Positions 1 to 7,128 of a DNA stretch of 64,000 nucleotides are shown here, in pieces. Position 1 is the first letter of the stretch; the number at the start of each line of letters is the position of its first letter. Position numbers and translations under genes: made by a program. This DNA is from Drouetiella sp036703255 (GTDB lineage Bacteria; Cyanobacteriota; Cyanobacteriia; Elainellales; Elainellaceae): assembly GCA_036703255.1 (NCBI GenBank), contig DATNPL010000151.1:1-64000 (forward strand). Direction: 5' to 3'. The notes beneath the pieces are model-generated. The model was not told the DNA's origin, searched no databases, and worked only from the letters and a program-made list of their open reading frames with translations.

Positions 1-72
1 GGGTAAGATGTCGAGCAGCAGGGGTTCAAAGATTTCCCATTCTGCATCTGTGAGGTCGCTGGAATAAGGCAT
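1..72 (-). CDS. IS5/IS4-type transposase, N-terminal fragment at window edge
   Basis: The first 72 bases, read on the minus strand from an ATG, encode 24 residues beginning MPYSSDLTDAEWEIFEPLL, the characteristic start of IS5-family (IS4-superfamily, DDE) transposases. The rest lies outside the window. The IS boundary seems to fall somewhere in 100-145, because the neighbouring reverse transcriptase frame is cut off there. The family assignment rests on the N-terminal signature only; intactness cannot be judged. Confidence 0.8.
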   Translation of the reverse strand, partial: MPYSSDLTDAEWEIFEPLLLDILP

Positions 73-129
73 GGCATCTCAATGAGGGAAGTTGGAGCAC
101 CTAATTCCTATTCTAAAAGATCTCAAATG

Positions 130-143
130 GGTTCTATAGAACC
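130..143. repeat. 14-bp perfect palindrome at the IS / reverse transcriptase junction
   Basis: GGTTCTATAGAACC is a perfect palindrome and contains the stop codon that now ends the reverse transcriptase frame. It could be the terminal inverted repeat region or the target site of the adjacent IS. Which of these it is cannot be decided without the other IS end. Confidence 0.4.
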
Positions 144-1074
144 TCAGCAATTTGAGAAGCAATTGAATGAACGAACAAACCATGATCCTTTTGATCAACA
201 ATATCTTTGAATGTTATAGCGATATAAATATCGTCGGCATATCTAATGATCTTGTGAGAGTCAACAACATGTTTATAGCTATTCAGTATATCATCAATAA
301 ATAGATCGCCAAAGACTAAATATAAATATCCAAGGAAACTTGAATAATATTGTTTTCTCCTTGAGGTATGCCAGACTTGCCATTTGAGATGAATTGAAAT
401 AAGCAAATAATTTGCTCCCTTGTGAACACGTCATAAGCAAAATTAGCTTGAACACTTGGCTTGATGAAACGACCGAGGAGGTTTAATAATATTGATACTG
501 ATAACTCATTGAAATAATTTTCAATATCAAGCTTTAATACTACCTTACTTGCGTTTCCTAACTTAATTTCGTCTTTGATTTTTGACTTAAACTGCTCATG
601 AAAACTACGATAATATATATTATTCGGATTGATTTCGAGCTTGTTTGATTTGTAGATGAGGCTCCCACCATAAAAAGCTTCAATGCCATCAATTTTTTTG
701 TATGTTTCAATCAAAAATTCTTGCGATAGTTTAAGCAAGTAAAGCCCGACAGAGTAGTATACAGCTCTCATTGGGTAGGTAAAAAATTTATAATCTCTTA
801 GCCCTAGTCCTGGTTTAGGTATGACGTAGGAGAGAACAGAAAACTCTTCCTTTAAACCATAAAAGAGGCTGCTGGATATTTTTATATTGAAATAGTCTTG
901 TGTGGGATGATTGAGACAAGCTATATCTAATTTCTCATAATAAAACATGCTGAGAGTATTAAAGTGCTTGTTATTCATCTTCTGCTTAATTTGAAAATTA
1001 AGCAGATCCAGTGCATCTTGCCATAGGTCAAAGTTTATGAAATACCCAAGTTGTGTTGTGCTACTTTTGGTCAT
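134..1074 (-). pseudogene. Reverse transcriptase (possible defence-type RT), frameshifted and 3'-truncated
   Basis: The first 241 codons or so (1074 down to about 355) carry RT motif A (KLDIENYF, near residue 184) and the GIPQG motif of palm region 4. The frame then runs into an unrelated tail. The continuation (SSFLGYLYL, then IIRYADDIYI with the catalytic YADD) is in the -1 frame, so one A appears to be missing from the A-run at 353-356. Coding stops at 134, beside the IS element, soon after YADD, so the thumb domain is absent. No maturase or integrase domain is visible. A free-standing RT in accessory DNA resembles retron/DRT-type defence RTs, but that subtype is inference. The base composition (AT-rich) differs sharply from the neighbouring genes, which suggests transfer. 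It is almost certainly non-functional as read. Confidence 0.8.
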
Positions 1075-1763
1075 TATTTAATTTCAGCAGAAGATTTGTT
1101 TTAATCTAGAGTGCCCATAAAGTAAGCCCTTCTTTACATGCCAATAATCTTTTAGTACTGCTCCCATCAAGGGCTAAGCGGTCTAATAATTATTAGGCTG
1201 AAAGTTTCTGCATAACACCCAGAGAAGGCAGATATACCGAAAGTTTTCGTATAGCACCTTGATTTGGGTATATAGGCAGAATCTTTTCATGTAGTATGTC
1301 GATCAAGGTGGATCGGCAGAATCTTTCCCTACCTTTTCAGTTTTGGTATGGATACGACTCTAGGTTAACCTACACTACCTCTGCAAAAGCTACCCGATCG
1401 CCCCCTAATCCCAAAATACAGATGAACTTGTGCGACAAATGGCTTGACGATCGCCCCCTTCTCCATCTATTGTTATCCGCTAAGGTTGCTTTTCGTGTTC
1501 TGCGCCCAGCAGCCTTAATCCACCCAAAAACCTCTGGCGAGGCATGAAGTAGATTAGGCCCTACAACATACCTCTAACCCCACAGACCGAACGACCCAGT
1601 CCGTAGGGCTTAAGTTAGTTTAGCTTTCTAGCTACACTCCTTGGCGCTACTTGTTCAATCGATCGTGAGTAGCCATGTTTTTGGGGTTCCTTCTCAGCTT
1701 GTGTTTACCGCAAGCGAGAACTCAACAAGTGAACCCAACCAAAACAACAAGGAGAATAGAGTC
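1075..1763. other. 689-bp gap upstream of the RT: degenerate ~40-bp repeats, no supported gene
   Basis: Nothing in this stretch looks like a conserved protein gene. It holds a perfect 14-bp palindrome at 1183-1196, a set of degenerate repeats starting near 1200, 1239, 1279 and 1319 (listed separately), and a possible stem pairing about 1566-1575 with about 1602-1611. It includes the RT promoter region on the minus strand and the leader of the small gene at 1764 on the plus strand. Confidence 0.5.
1200..1358. repeat. Degenerate tandem repeat, period 39-40 bp, four units
   Basis: Related segments recur at 1200, 1239, 1279 and 1319. The first two share GAAAGTTT(T)C.G.ATA.CACC; the third and fourth begin GAATCTTT. 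Units are too divergent for a CRISPR and no constant repeat separates variable spacers. It lies 126 bp upstream of the RT start. Confidence 0.45.
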
Positions 1764-2003
1764 ATGACCGGAGAATTCAATTTCTTCAACCATCCCGCAT
1801 TGCAGCCAGGGGATGAACCCAACCCAGAGCGGGAAGTGATTCGCGTGATTGTTTTTGCCTCCCGTGATGCGGTGAGAGCGACGATTCACGAATCGCATGT
1901 GCGAGGATTTCGGACGATCGATACCTGGAGTCCGCTGCTGCCAACCCCTGACCCGCAGAAGGTAATGGCGATCAGCACCCACTATCGCCCGACAAACGGA
2001 TAG
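1764..2003 (+). CDS. Small conserved cyanobacterial protein of unknown function (79 aa)
   Basis: I do not recognise a characterised family. The start at 1764 is preferred over upstream starts because a good ribosome-binding site (AAGGAG, 1749-1754) precedes it at normal spacing. The protein has an N-terminal FFNHPALQPGDEPN segment and a compact, probably alpha/beta body (EVIRVIVFASRDAVRATIHESHVRGFRTIDTW is one continuous amphipathic stretch, abbreviated in function terms only). It has no signal peptide, membrane span or cysteine motif. It is flanked by repeat-rich gaps and does not form an obvious operon with ftsE. Confidence 0.65.
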   Translation: MTGEFNFFNHPALQPGDEPNPEREVIRVIVFASRDAVRATIHESHVRGFRTIDTWSPLLPTPDPQKVMAISTHYRPTNG

Positions 2004-2062
2004 GGCATGGGTTAAATGGCTGGGGGACTTTGAACAAAACTACGCGCTTCGCATAGGCAAGC

Positions 2063-2131
2063 GAACAAAAGTCCCCTAAAATTGCGGCGTTGGGGAGCCA
2101 ATGCAGAACATTTGACACTTTTCAGACATCC
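2063..2131. repeat. Dispersed repeat, inverted copy of 3553-3616
   Basis: The reverse complement of this segment matches 3553-3616: the core of about 32 bases differs at one position, and similarity continues through the CCCCAAC and GGGGACTT blocks. The two copies bracket ftsE and the convergent gene beside it. The 5' part (2022-2076) can also fold with GGGGACTTTG pairing CAAAAGTCCCC, so this copy may work as the terminator of the small upstream gene. Confidence 0.65.
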
Positions 2132-2281
2132 ATTCAGCGCTGGGCAAGCTATTAAGCAATATTGCGTAAACTCTGGCGATCGCCCTCTATTGCCAAATTT
2201 GCGGACTACCCTCTCATTTTCAGATAGAATTGACCACGACTAGACCTGTCCGACGCTGGTTCTCATTATTCGTTTTTTAAT

Positions 2282-3040
2282 ATGATTCAAGGTATCACTG
2301 GGCGATCGGCTCGTGCGTTTCCATCTCAGCCGTTAGAGGCACCCTCTGACTCGTCAACCCCTCAGCCAAGCGAGATCATGGTTAGCCTCAAACAGGTGAC
2401 GAAGATCTATACAAACGGCTGTCAGGCTTTGGTCGATGTGAATCTGCAAATTCGTAAAGGAGAATTTCTGTTTATTACAGGGCCTTCTGGTTCAGGCAAA
2501 TCGACCTTGCTCAAACTTTTGTACGGCGAAGAGCAAGCCAATCAGGGAGCGATCGCCGTTAACGGCAACATCATCTCTAATCTGCGAGGCAATCAGCTCT
2601 CGATGCTGCGTCGGCAAATCGGTATCGTGTTTCAAGACTACAAGCTGATTCCTCGCCGCACCGTAGCCGAAAACGTGGCCTTTGTGCTGTGGGCACAAGG
2701 CTTCACCCGCAAAGAAGTGCATCGCCGTTTGCAGCCCGCCCTAAAAATGGTGGGTTTGCAGCATAAGGCCGACTGCTTCCCCGATCAGCTCTCTGGTGGC
2801 GAACAGCAGCGCGTCAGCATTGCCCGTGCTGTAGTCAATACGCCCCCCCTGCTGCTGGCAGACGAGCCGACCGGAAACCTTGACCCAGACAACTCCTGGC
2901 AGGTGATTAAGATCCTCAGAAAGCTAAACGCAATGGGAATTACGGTCGTCGTCACCACCCACGATGAACAGTTGGTCAGACAGTCAAACCATCCCGTCGT
3001 GCAGGTTCACAACGGGCGGCTATACCGCGTTCAGGGCTAA
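2282..3040 (+). CDS. ftsE: FtsE-like cell-division ABC transporter ATP-binding protein
   Basis: This is the ATPase of the FtsEX-type ABC complex, which acts at the inner face of the membrane and is thought to control septal cell-wall hydrolysis. Visible motifs are Walker A GPSGSGKST (about residue 68), Q-loop FQDYKL, the signature LSGGEQQR, Walker B LLLADEPTGNLD, and the H-loop TTHDE. FtsE proteins normally begin at MVSLKQVTKIY, which is residue 33 here (position 2378), so the 32-residue Ser/Pro-rich leader from 2282 may or may not be translated. FtsX, the membrane partner, is not adjacent. The stop codon interlocks with the stop of the convergent gene (bases CTAA). Confidence 0.88.
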   Translation: MIQGITGRSARAFPSQPLEAPSDSSTPQPSEIMVSLKQVTKIYTNGCQALVDVNLQIRKGEFLFITGPSGSGKSTLLKLLYGEEQANQGAIAVNGNIISNLRGNQLSMLRRQIGIVFQDYKLIPRRTVAENVAFVLWAQGFTRKEVHRRLQPALKMVGLQHKADCFPDQLSGGEQQRVSIARAVVNTPPLLLADEPTGNLDPDNSWQVIKILRKLNAMGITVVVTTHDEQLVRQSNHPVVQVHNGRLYRVQG

Positions 3041-3453
3041 GGCTTTTGCGTCAGCCGATTGCGAATGCTGCCTAGCCGATCGCGGCTGTCTATAGGCGAT
3101 CGCGGCTGGGGCAGTTCGGTGTCCGGCCAAAGCGGCAGATCGGCACAGGCGCAATCTGGCGACTGTAGACCAACCGACAAAATGGGCACGGGCATGTCGC
3201 ACCGCGCACAAGGATAAATGTCCCAGTTGGGCTGTAGTAGCTGGCTGAGCGTCTGGTTAGAGCCTTCCAGATAGCATTTAGCCAGGTCAGATTGCAGAAT
3301 TTGCTCCCAGCATTGCTCAAACTCAGGGCTGTAGCGATCGCCCTGAAGCACTGACTTGGGGAAAATTTCCGCTTCGGCGTTGTCAACTTTCACCTTTTTA
3401 CCCAACTGAAACCAATAGGCTAGATAGCGTTTGACTTGTTCAGGGGAAGCCAT
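3037..3453 (-). CDS. Conserved cyanobacterial hypothetical protein with C-x2-C and C-x-C clusters
   Basis: I do not recognise a named family. The start at 3453 (MASPEQVKRYLAYWFQLGKKV) is preferred because the 16 residues upstream look like leader. The N-terminal half resembles a small alpha/beta domain. The C-terminal half has CARCDMPVP and DCACADLP, four cysteines in two short pairs that could bind zinc. It is convergent with ftsE, the two stop codons sharing bases, so transcription from one may affect the other. There is no signal peptide or membrane segment. Confidence 0.7.
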   Translation of the reverse strand: MASPEQVKRYLAYWFQLGKKVKVDNAEAEIFPKSVLQGDRYSPEFEQCWEQILQSDLAKCYLEGSNQTLSQLLQPNWDIYPCARCDMPVPILSVGLQSPDCACADLPLWPDTELPQPRSPIDSRDRLGSIRNRLTQKP

Positions 3454-3552
3454 AGGAGTTAAGAAACTGAGTTGCAAGGGTGCTGATCTGATCTTAGGCA
3501 TACCTTACGACTTCTGCCCGTTTGAAACCTGTAGCTAAGGTTATGTTTGAGA

Positions 3553-3645
3553 GGATGTCTGAAAAGTGTCAAATATTCTGCATTTGCCCCCAACTTCCCG
3601 ATTTTGGGGGACTTCCGGAACTCAAAGTCTCCCAAAATTGGGGAA
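3553..3645. repeat. Dispersed repeat plus hairpin, inverted copy of 2063-2131
   Basis: 3553-3616 is the inverted partner of 2063-2131. It runs into a stem in which 3595-3613 (TTCCCGATTTTGGGGGACT) pairs with about 3626-3645 (AGTCTCCCAAAATTGGGGAA), with few mismatches. The stem is strong enough to stop transcription arriving on the plus strand, but no T-run follows. Confidence 0.6.
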
Positions 3646-3826
3646 TTTAGGGAGCTTCGAGGCTTAAAACTCAGCATACTGGACTTGTGTCTACACCGTA
3701 GGGAAAGAAGAGTGCAGCCAAAAACAGCAGCGATCGCCCCTCAAAAACAAAGATTGCGATCGCCCACTCCACCAATGCCACTTGAAACAGCAGTGTTTCG
3801 GTTTGAAACAGCAGTGTTTCGGTTTC

Positions 3827-3990
3827 AAGTGAGACGTTTCTCGTTCTGAACTGCATCATTCAGGCAAAAAGTGCGACATTCCGAGTTCTGAGCTGCATTG
3901 TTTGAGTAAAAAGTGAGATGTTTCTCGTTCTGAACTGCATTGTTCGAGTAAAAAGTGTGGCGTTCCGAGTTCAAAGGCTGACGTTTCATG
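3827..3990. repeat. 42-bp tandem repeat (three full units and a decayed fourth)
   Basis: Units begin with AAGTG at 3827, 3869, 3911 and 3953, exactly 42 bases apart. The first and third units are nearly identical; the second is more diverged; the fourth breaks down after about 20 bases, with further fragments to about 4038. The alternation of TTTCTCGTTCTGAACTGCAT and TTCCGAGTTCTGAGCTGCAT suggests growth by duplication of a two-unit block. Confidence 0.75.
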
Positions 3991-4065
3991 TTCAAAGCTC
4001 GAAGTGTGACGTTCCGAAGGAAAAGTGTCGCGTTTTGAAGCCGATCAATCGATCGTAAACCCGTA

Positions 4066-4130
4066 GGGGCGAGGCATTCGGCAGATCCCTTCTCGGTCAA
4101 CCCAGAAATTGACCTCCCGAATGCTTCGCC
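4066..4130. repeat. Inverted repeat with 15-bp arms (GGGCGAGGCATTCGG type)
   Basis: The left arm at about 4066-4081 and the right arm at about 4115-4130 (CCGAATGCTTCGCCC) match at 14 of 15 positions. Elements of this GGGGCGAAGCATTCGG type are common intergenic repeats in cyanobacteria. It lies about 75 bp upstream of the STAND gene start. Confidence 0.6.
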
Positions 4131-4205
4131 CTCAGCCTGTCATGACGGAATAGATTTGATTGGAGTAAAGTAAAGGCAACAAAGCACAGGATGGGAGTGC
4201 CGTAG

Positions 4206-4694
4206 ATGTCGAGCGATCGCCTGCCCCAAGTAGAGAAGAACCTATATCGTCTGCGAGAGCAGCTACATGGCAAAGAAGATACGCTCACCACGATCGCCCC
4301 CGAAGAAAAAGTGCGAATCAAGCAGCAAATTGCTGATTTGAAAGCTGAGATCAAGCCGCTTGAGCAAGAATATTGGCAGATTTTGGCGGAGCGATCGGCT
4401 GCTGTCTCTGTTGAAGAATCAGAGGCAGAGGTGATTGTGGCAGAGTTGGTGGAGCAGGTCGGACAACTGCAAGCCAGCCAGCAATACCCGCCCGAAATTT
4501 TGCCGCTGTTGCAAAAGATTGTTCAAGAGGTCAACAAGCCCGGAGCGCCTGCCGCCGCCAAGCTCAAGGGAACGCTCTCGCTGCTGCCGCCTTTTGTCAA
4601 TGTGACTTACGAAGCCGAGCTGGATACTGAAAACTTCCTACGAACTCATTTCCCGACCTTTACCCGATGGGCTAAAGCACTGGCAAAAAAGTAG
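4206..4694 (+). CDS. N-terminal effector-associated-type module of the STAND protein (0-frame product)
   Basis: This 162-residue protein matches, from memory, the N-terminal module found directly before NB-ARC in cyanobacterial STAND ATPases. A helical, probably coiled-coil start contains NLYRLREQLHGKED and the KVRIKQQIADL block; a small folded segment with NVTYEAELDTENFLRTHFPTF follows. In a bipartite sensor such a module would recruit or be the effector. The frame ends at TAG 4692-4694, directly after the heptamer AAAAAAG. The NB-ARC frame is open through this point in the -1 frame and has no good start of its own. The two are therefore probably one gene, read either as this short form or, after a -1 shift, as a 782-residue fusion. 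A simple indel is the alternative. Confidence 0.75.
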   Translation: MSSDRLPQVEKNLYRLREQLHGKEDTLTTIAPEEKVRIKQQIADLKAEIKPLEQEYWQILAERSAAVSVEESEAEVIVAELVEQVGQLQASQQYPPEILPLLQKIVQEVNKPGAPAAAKLKGTLSLLPPFVNVTYEAELDTENFLRTHFPTFTRWAKALAKK

Positions 4695-4727
4695 CCTCCT
4701 CTGATCCGATCGCTTCAGGTCAGGGGA
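4685..4727 (+). promoter_or_regulatory. Candidate programmed -1 ribosomal frameshift site
   Basis: The heptamer A AAA AAG (4685-4691) is in the correct phase for the upstream gene (codons AAA, AAG, then the stop TAG). This is the same slippery sequence used by dnaX and many IS elements. A stop codon and a short spacer (4692-4696) are followed by a 10-bp stem, 4697-4706 pairing with 4718-4727 (two G-U pairs), with an 11-base loop. A -1 slip enters exactly the frame of the NB-ARC/TPR protein. No clear internal Shine-Dalgarno-like stimulator is seen 10-14 bases upstream. Confidence 0.65.
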
Positions 4728-4762
4728 TTATTGGACAACCCGCCAGCCGATCGCCCCACAAT

Positions 4763-6553
4763 TTGCCCTACACCGGAGCCACTGAATTTGTCGGGCGAGA
4801 AGCCGACCTACAAAAGCTGCACGATCGCCTCCAAGAATCTAACCTGCTGGCAATTACAGCAATTCAGGGCATGGGCGGCATCGGCAAGACCGAATTGGCG
4901 TTGCAATATGCCTATAGCGCACTGGCGCAAGACCAATATCCGGGGGGGGTGTGCTGGCTGCGATCGCGGGAAGACATCAGCACTCAAATTGTCGGCTTTG
5001 CCAGAGTTCACCTAGACTTATCGCTGCCGACTGAGCTGGATTTGTCGCAGCAGGTCGCCTATTGCTGGAGCCACTGGCGCGAGGGCAAGGCGCTATTGAT
5101 CTGGGATGACGTAACGGACTATGCCGAAGTTCAGCCCTACCTGCCGCCGAGGGGCGATCGCTTCCAGATTTTGCTGACCACGCGGGTCGATCTGGGGGCA
5201 TCGGTGCGGCAGTTGCGGCTGGAGGTGTTGAGGGAAGAAGCGGCGCTAGATTTGCTGAGGGCGATCGTCACACAGGGCGGAGAGGTTGAAGACCTCCGAT
5301 TTCTTGAAGAAATCGGAGGTCTGGAGCGGCAGCTTTGTCAATGGGTGGGCTATTTGCCGTTGGGATTGGAGCTGGTGGGGCGGTATCTGGCGCGCAGGAA
5401 AGAGGTGTCGATCGCCACCCTGCTGCAACGGCTGCAAGAAAAACGGCTGGAGGCAAGGGCGCTGCTGCAAGCCGAACCGGGAATGACGGCATCGCTGGGG
5501 GTGGCGGCGGCGTTTGAGCTGAGTTGGCAAGAGCTAAAGCCGTCGGCAAAAGAGCTAGCCGCATGGCTGAGTTTGTTTGCCCTTGCGCCGATTGCTTGGA
5601 CGCTGGTGCAAGCCTGTTTGCCAGAGTGGGATGAGGAAGATCTGGAGGATGTGCGAGACGAAGAGCTGCTGGGGCTGCATCTGCTGCAACCCTCAGAGGC
5701 AGGCATATACCAACTGCATCAGCTCTTGCGAGAATTCTTTGCGGCAAAGCGGCAGCAAATGCCAGCCGAAGCCGCGATGCAGCAAACCCTGTGTCGGGTG
5801 ATGGTGGCAGAGGCAGAACAAATTCCCCAAACCCCAACGCTAGATCTAATTGCCCAATTCACGCCTCTCATTCCCCATCTAGAAGAAGTGGCAACCGCCC
5901 TCACCGACTGCCTCACAGACGATGACTTGATTACACCCTACACTCGAATTGCCTGGTTTTACGAAGGACAGGCGGCCTATGCTCAGGCGCAACCGTGGTT
6001 GGAACAATGCCGAGCAACCGCCGAAACCCGTCTAGGCAAAACCCATCCCGCTGTGGCAACCAGCCTCAACAATTTGGCATTGCTGTACCAATCCACCGGA
6101 CGCTACAGTGATGCCGAGCCATTGTTGGTGCGATCGCTGCAAATTAATGAGCAACAGTTAGGAGCCGACCATCCCGACACAGCCCAAAGCCTCAACATTT
6201 TGGCAGGGCTGTACAAAGCCACCGGACGCTACAGTGATGCCGAGCCATTGTTGGTGCGATCGCTGCAAATCAGAGAGCAACAGTTAGGAGCCAACCATCC
6301 CGACACAGCCCTCAGCCTCAACAATTTGGCATTGCTGTACGACTCCACCGGACGCTACAGTGATGCCGAGCCTTTGTATCTTCGGGCAGTGGTAATTTTT
6401 CACAATCGACTGGGCGAAACCCATCCCACCTTCCAAACCGTTTGGGGTAATTTCATTGCGTTTCTGAGGCAAGCGATTCAGGCAGGGCAAACCGCGCAGT
6501 TATCCGAGCATCCGATGACACAGGACGTGCTGGAACAACTGAGGCGATCGTAG
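4763..6553 (+). CDS. NB-ARC STAND NTPase with TPR repeats (-1 frame part)
   Basis: STAND NTPases sense a ligand through C-terminal repeats and oligomerise with ATP; many prokaryotic ones are anti-phage sensors. Numbered from the first possible start (TTG at 4763), the P-loop GMGGIGKTE is at 36-44, Walker B LLIWDD at 111-116, LLTTR at 137-141 and the GLPL-like GYLPLGLEL at 196-204. A winged-helix-like region follows, and then from about 400 kinesin-light-chain-type TPRs of 42 residues. No ATG is near the start of the domain, and the frame is open upstream through the 3' end of 4206-4694, so translation by -1 frameshift is the best reading. Residues near 174-186 derive from a palindromic insertion (separate entry). 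The tail sequence reappears twice downstream. Confidence 0.85.
   Translation: MPYTGATEFVGREADLQKLHDRLQESNLLAITAIQGMGGIGKTELALQYAYSALAQDQYPGGVCWLRSREDISTQIVGFARVHLDLSLPTELDLSQQVAYCWSHWREGKALLIWDDVTDYAEVQPYLPPRGDRFQILLTTRVDLGASVRQLRLEVLREEAALDLLRAIVTQGGEVEDLRFLEEIGGLERQLCQWVGYLPLGLELVGRYLARRKEVSIATLLQRLQEKRLEARALLQAEPGMTASLGVAAAFELSWQELKPSAKELAAWLSLFALAPIAWTLVQACLPEWDEEDLEDVRDEELLGLHLLQPSEAGIYQLHQLLREFFAAKRQQMPAEAAMQQTLCRVMVAEAEQIPQTPTLDLIAQFTPLIPHLEEVATALTDCLTDDDLITPYTRIAWFYEGQAAYAQAQPWLEQCRATAETRLGKTHPAVATSLNNLALLYQSTGRYSDAEPLLVRSLQINEQQLGADHPDTAQSLNILAGLYKATGRYSDAEPLLVRSLQIREQQLGANHPDTALSLNNLALLYDSTGRYSDAEPLYLRAVVIFHNRLGETHPTFQTVWGNFIAFLRQAIQAGQTAQLSEHPMTQDVLEQLRRS
5290..5322. repeat. Palindrome inserted in frame in the NB-ARC coding sequence
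   Basis: A 16-bp arm (5290-5305) and its exact reverse complement (5307-5322) are separated by one base. Arms read AGACCTCCGATTTCTT. It encodes about 11 residues (EDLRFLEEIGG) between the ARC region and the GLPL-like motif, where NB-ARC proteins usually have a variable short loop. It appears to be a small dispersed palindrome that entered the gene without breaking the frame. Confidence 0.8.
6030..6400 (+). repeat. 126-bp tandem repeat encoding 42-residue TPR units
   Basis: The segment CCACCGGACGCTACAGTG recurs at 6093, 6219 and 6345, exactly 126 bases apart, with long stretches of near identity between (YSDAEPLL.RSLQI..QQLGA.HPDTA). Such low divergence at the DNA level indicates recent duplication or gene conversion among the sensor repeats. 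Confidence 0.85.
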
Positions 6554-6633
6554 AGGCAAAGAGTAGTATGGTGGCATAGCCTAAGTCTTAAGCATCAGCT
6601 TAGTAGACATCAACCTGAAGACCGGAGACAATC

Positions 6634-6834
6634 ATGTCTGAGCTAACATTGGATCAAAATCAACTCAAAGCGATCGTCAAAGTTGCCCTGCTTGAGCTGT
6701 TTCAAGAAAATCGTAGTGCCTTTACCGAGCTGATTGCAGAAGCGATCGAAGAGATTGGGCTAGAACGAGCGATTGTAGAAGGCGAAGCTACCGAACCAGC
6801 TAGCCGAGCCGATATCTTCAAACTGCTGGAGTAG
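6634..6834 (+). CDS. Antitoxin-like small protein (66 aa), module 1
   Basis: A short acidic helical protein (MSELTLDQNQLKAIVKVALLEL...) directly upstream of a RelE-family toxin with a 5-bp gap, as expected for a type II antitoxin. The rich content of Glu, Leu and Ile and the absence of a recognisable DNA-binding signature in the visible N-terminus leave the antitoxin family unassigned. The protein would neutralise the toxin by direct binding and possibly autoregulate the pair. It lies about 80 bp after the STAND gene. Confidence 0.7.
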   Translation: MSELTLDQNQLKAIVKVALLELFQENRSAFTELIAEAIEEIGLERAIVEGEATEPASRADIFKLLE

Positions 6835-6839
6835 CAAGC

Positions 6840-7106
6840 GTGAAGGTTGAGTTCCGAAAAAGCTTTGAAAAAGATCTGCGTAAACTCCGCGATGCCTCAC
6901 TGCTGCAACGAATTAAAGCTGCTATTGAAGAGGTAGAAAGTGCTGAGAGTCTTGAGACAGTCAGCAATCTTAGCAAACTTAAAGCCGAAGGCAATCACTA
7001 TCGTATCAAGATTGGGGATTACAGAATCGGCATCGCGGTTCAATCTAATTCAGTGGACTTTATTCGAGTTCTACATCGTAAGGAAATTTATCGCTACTTT
7101 CCTTGA
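6840..7106 (+). CDS. RelE/ParE-family toxin (88 aa), module 1
   Basis: A GTG start at 6840 gives an 88-residue basic protein with the RelE fold signature: an N-terminal strand and helices (FRKSFEKDLRKLRD), the central YRIKIGDYRIGI strand pair and the C-terminal LHRKEIYRYFP. Members are ribosome-dependent mRNA endonucleases or gyrase inhibitors; the YRIKIGDYRIGI...HRKEIYRYFP pattern is the RelE type seen widely in cyanobacteria. The frame is intact. It is probably co-transcribed with the antitoxin 5 bp upstream. Confidence 0.85.
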   Translation: MKVEFRKSFEKDLRKLRDASLLQRIKAAIEEVESAESLETVSNLSKLKAEGNHYRIKIGDYRIGIAVQSNSVDFIRVLHRKEIYRYFP

Positions 7107-7128
7107 GGCTAATTCTATCGAATGATTG

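Larger units (their letters stand above)
3454..4205. other. 750-bp repeat-rich gap, no supported gene
   Basis: The gap is made almost entirely of repeated DNA: a dispersed repeat at 3553-3616, a long hairpin at 3595-3645, two copies of a 21-bp unit around GAAACAGCAGTGTTTCGG (3784-3824), a 42-bp tandem repeat from 3827, and an inverted repeat at 4066-4130. Open frames here (such as the 91-residue one on the minus strand at 3825-4100) are by-products of the repeat length being a multiple of three. Confidence 0.6.

Noticed and set aside
353..356. Programmed frameshift in the reverse transcriptase gene
   Set aside because: The minus-strand sequence there is not a slippery heptamer in phase, and the gene is also truncated, so decay is the simpler reading.
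1200..1358. CRISPR array
   Set aside because: Repeats are degenerate, there is no constant unit with variable spacers, and no cas gene is near.
1296..1547. 83-codon plus-strand frame in the gap upstream of the RT
   Set aside because: No ribosome-binding site, no recognisable similarity, and the codons fall across the degenerate repeats.
5268..5837. 189-codon minus-strand frame inside the STAND gene
   Set aside because: A shadow of the STAND reading frame; the plus strand has NB-ARC motifs.
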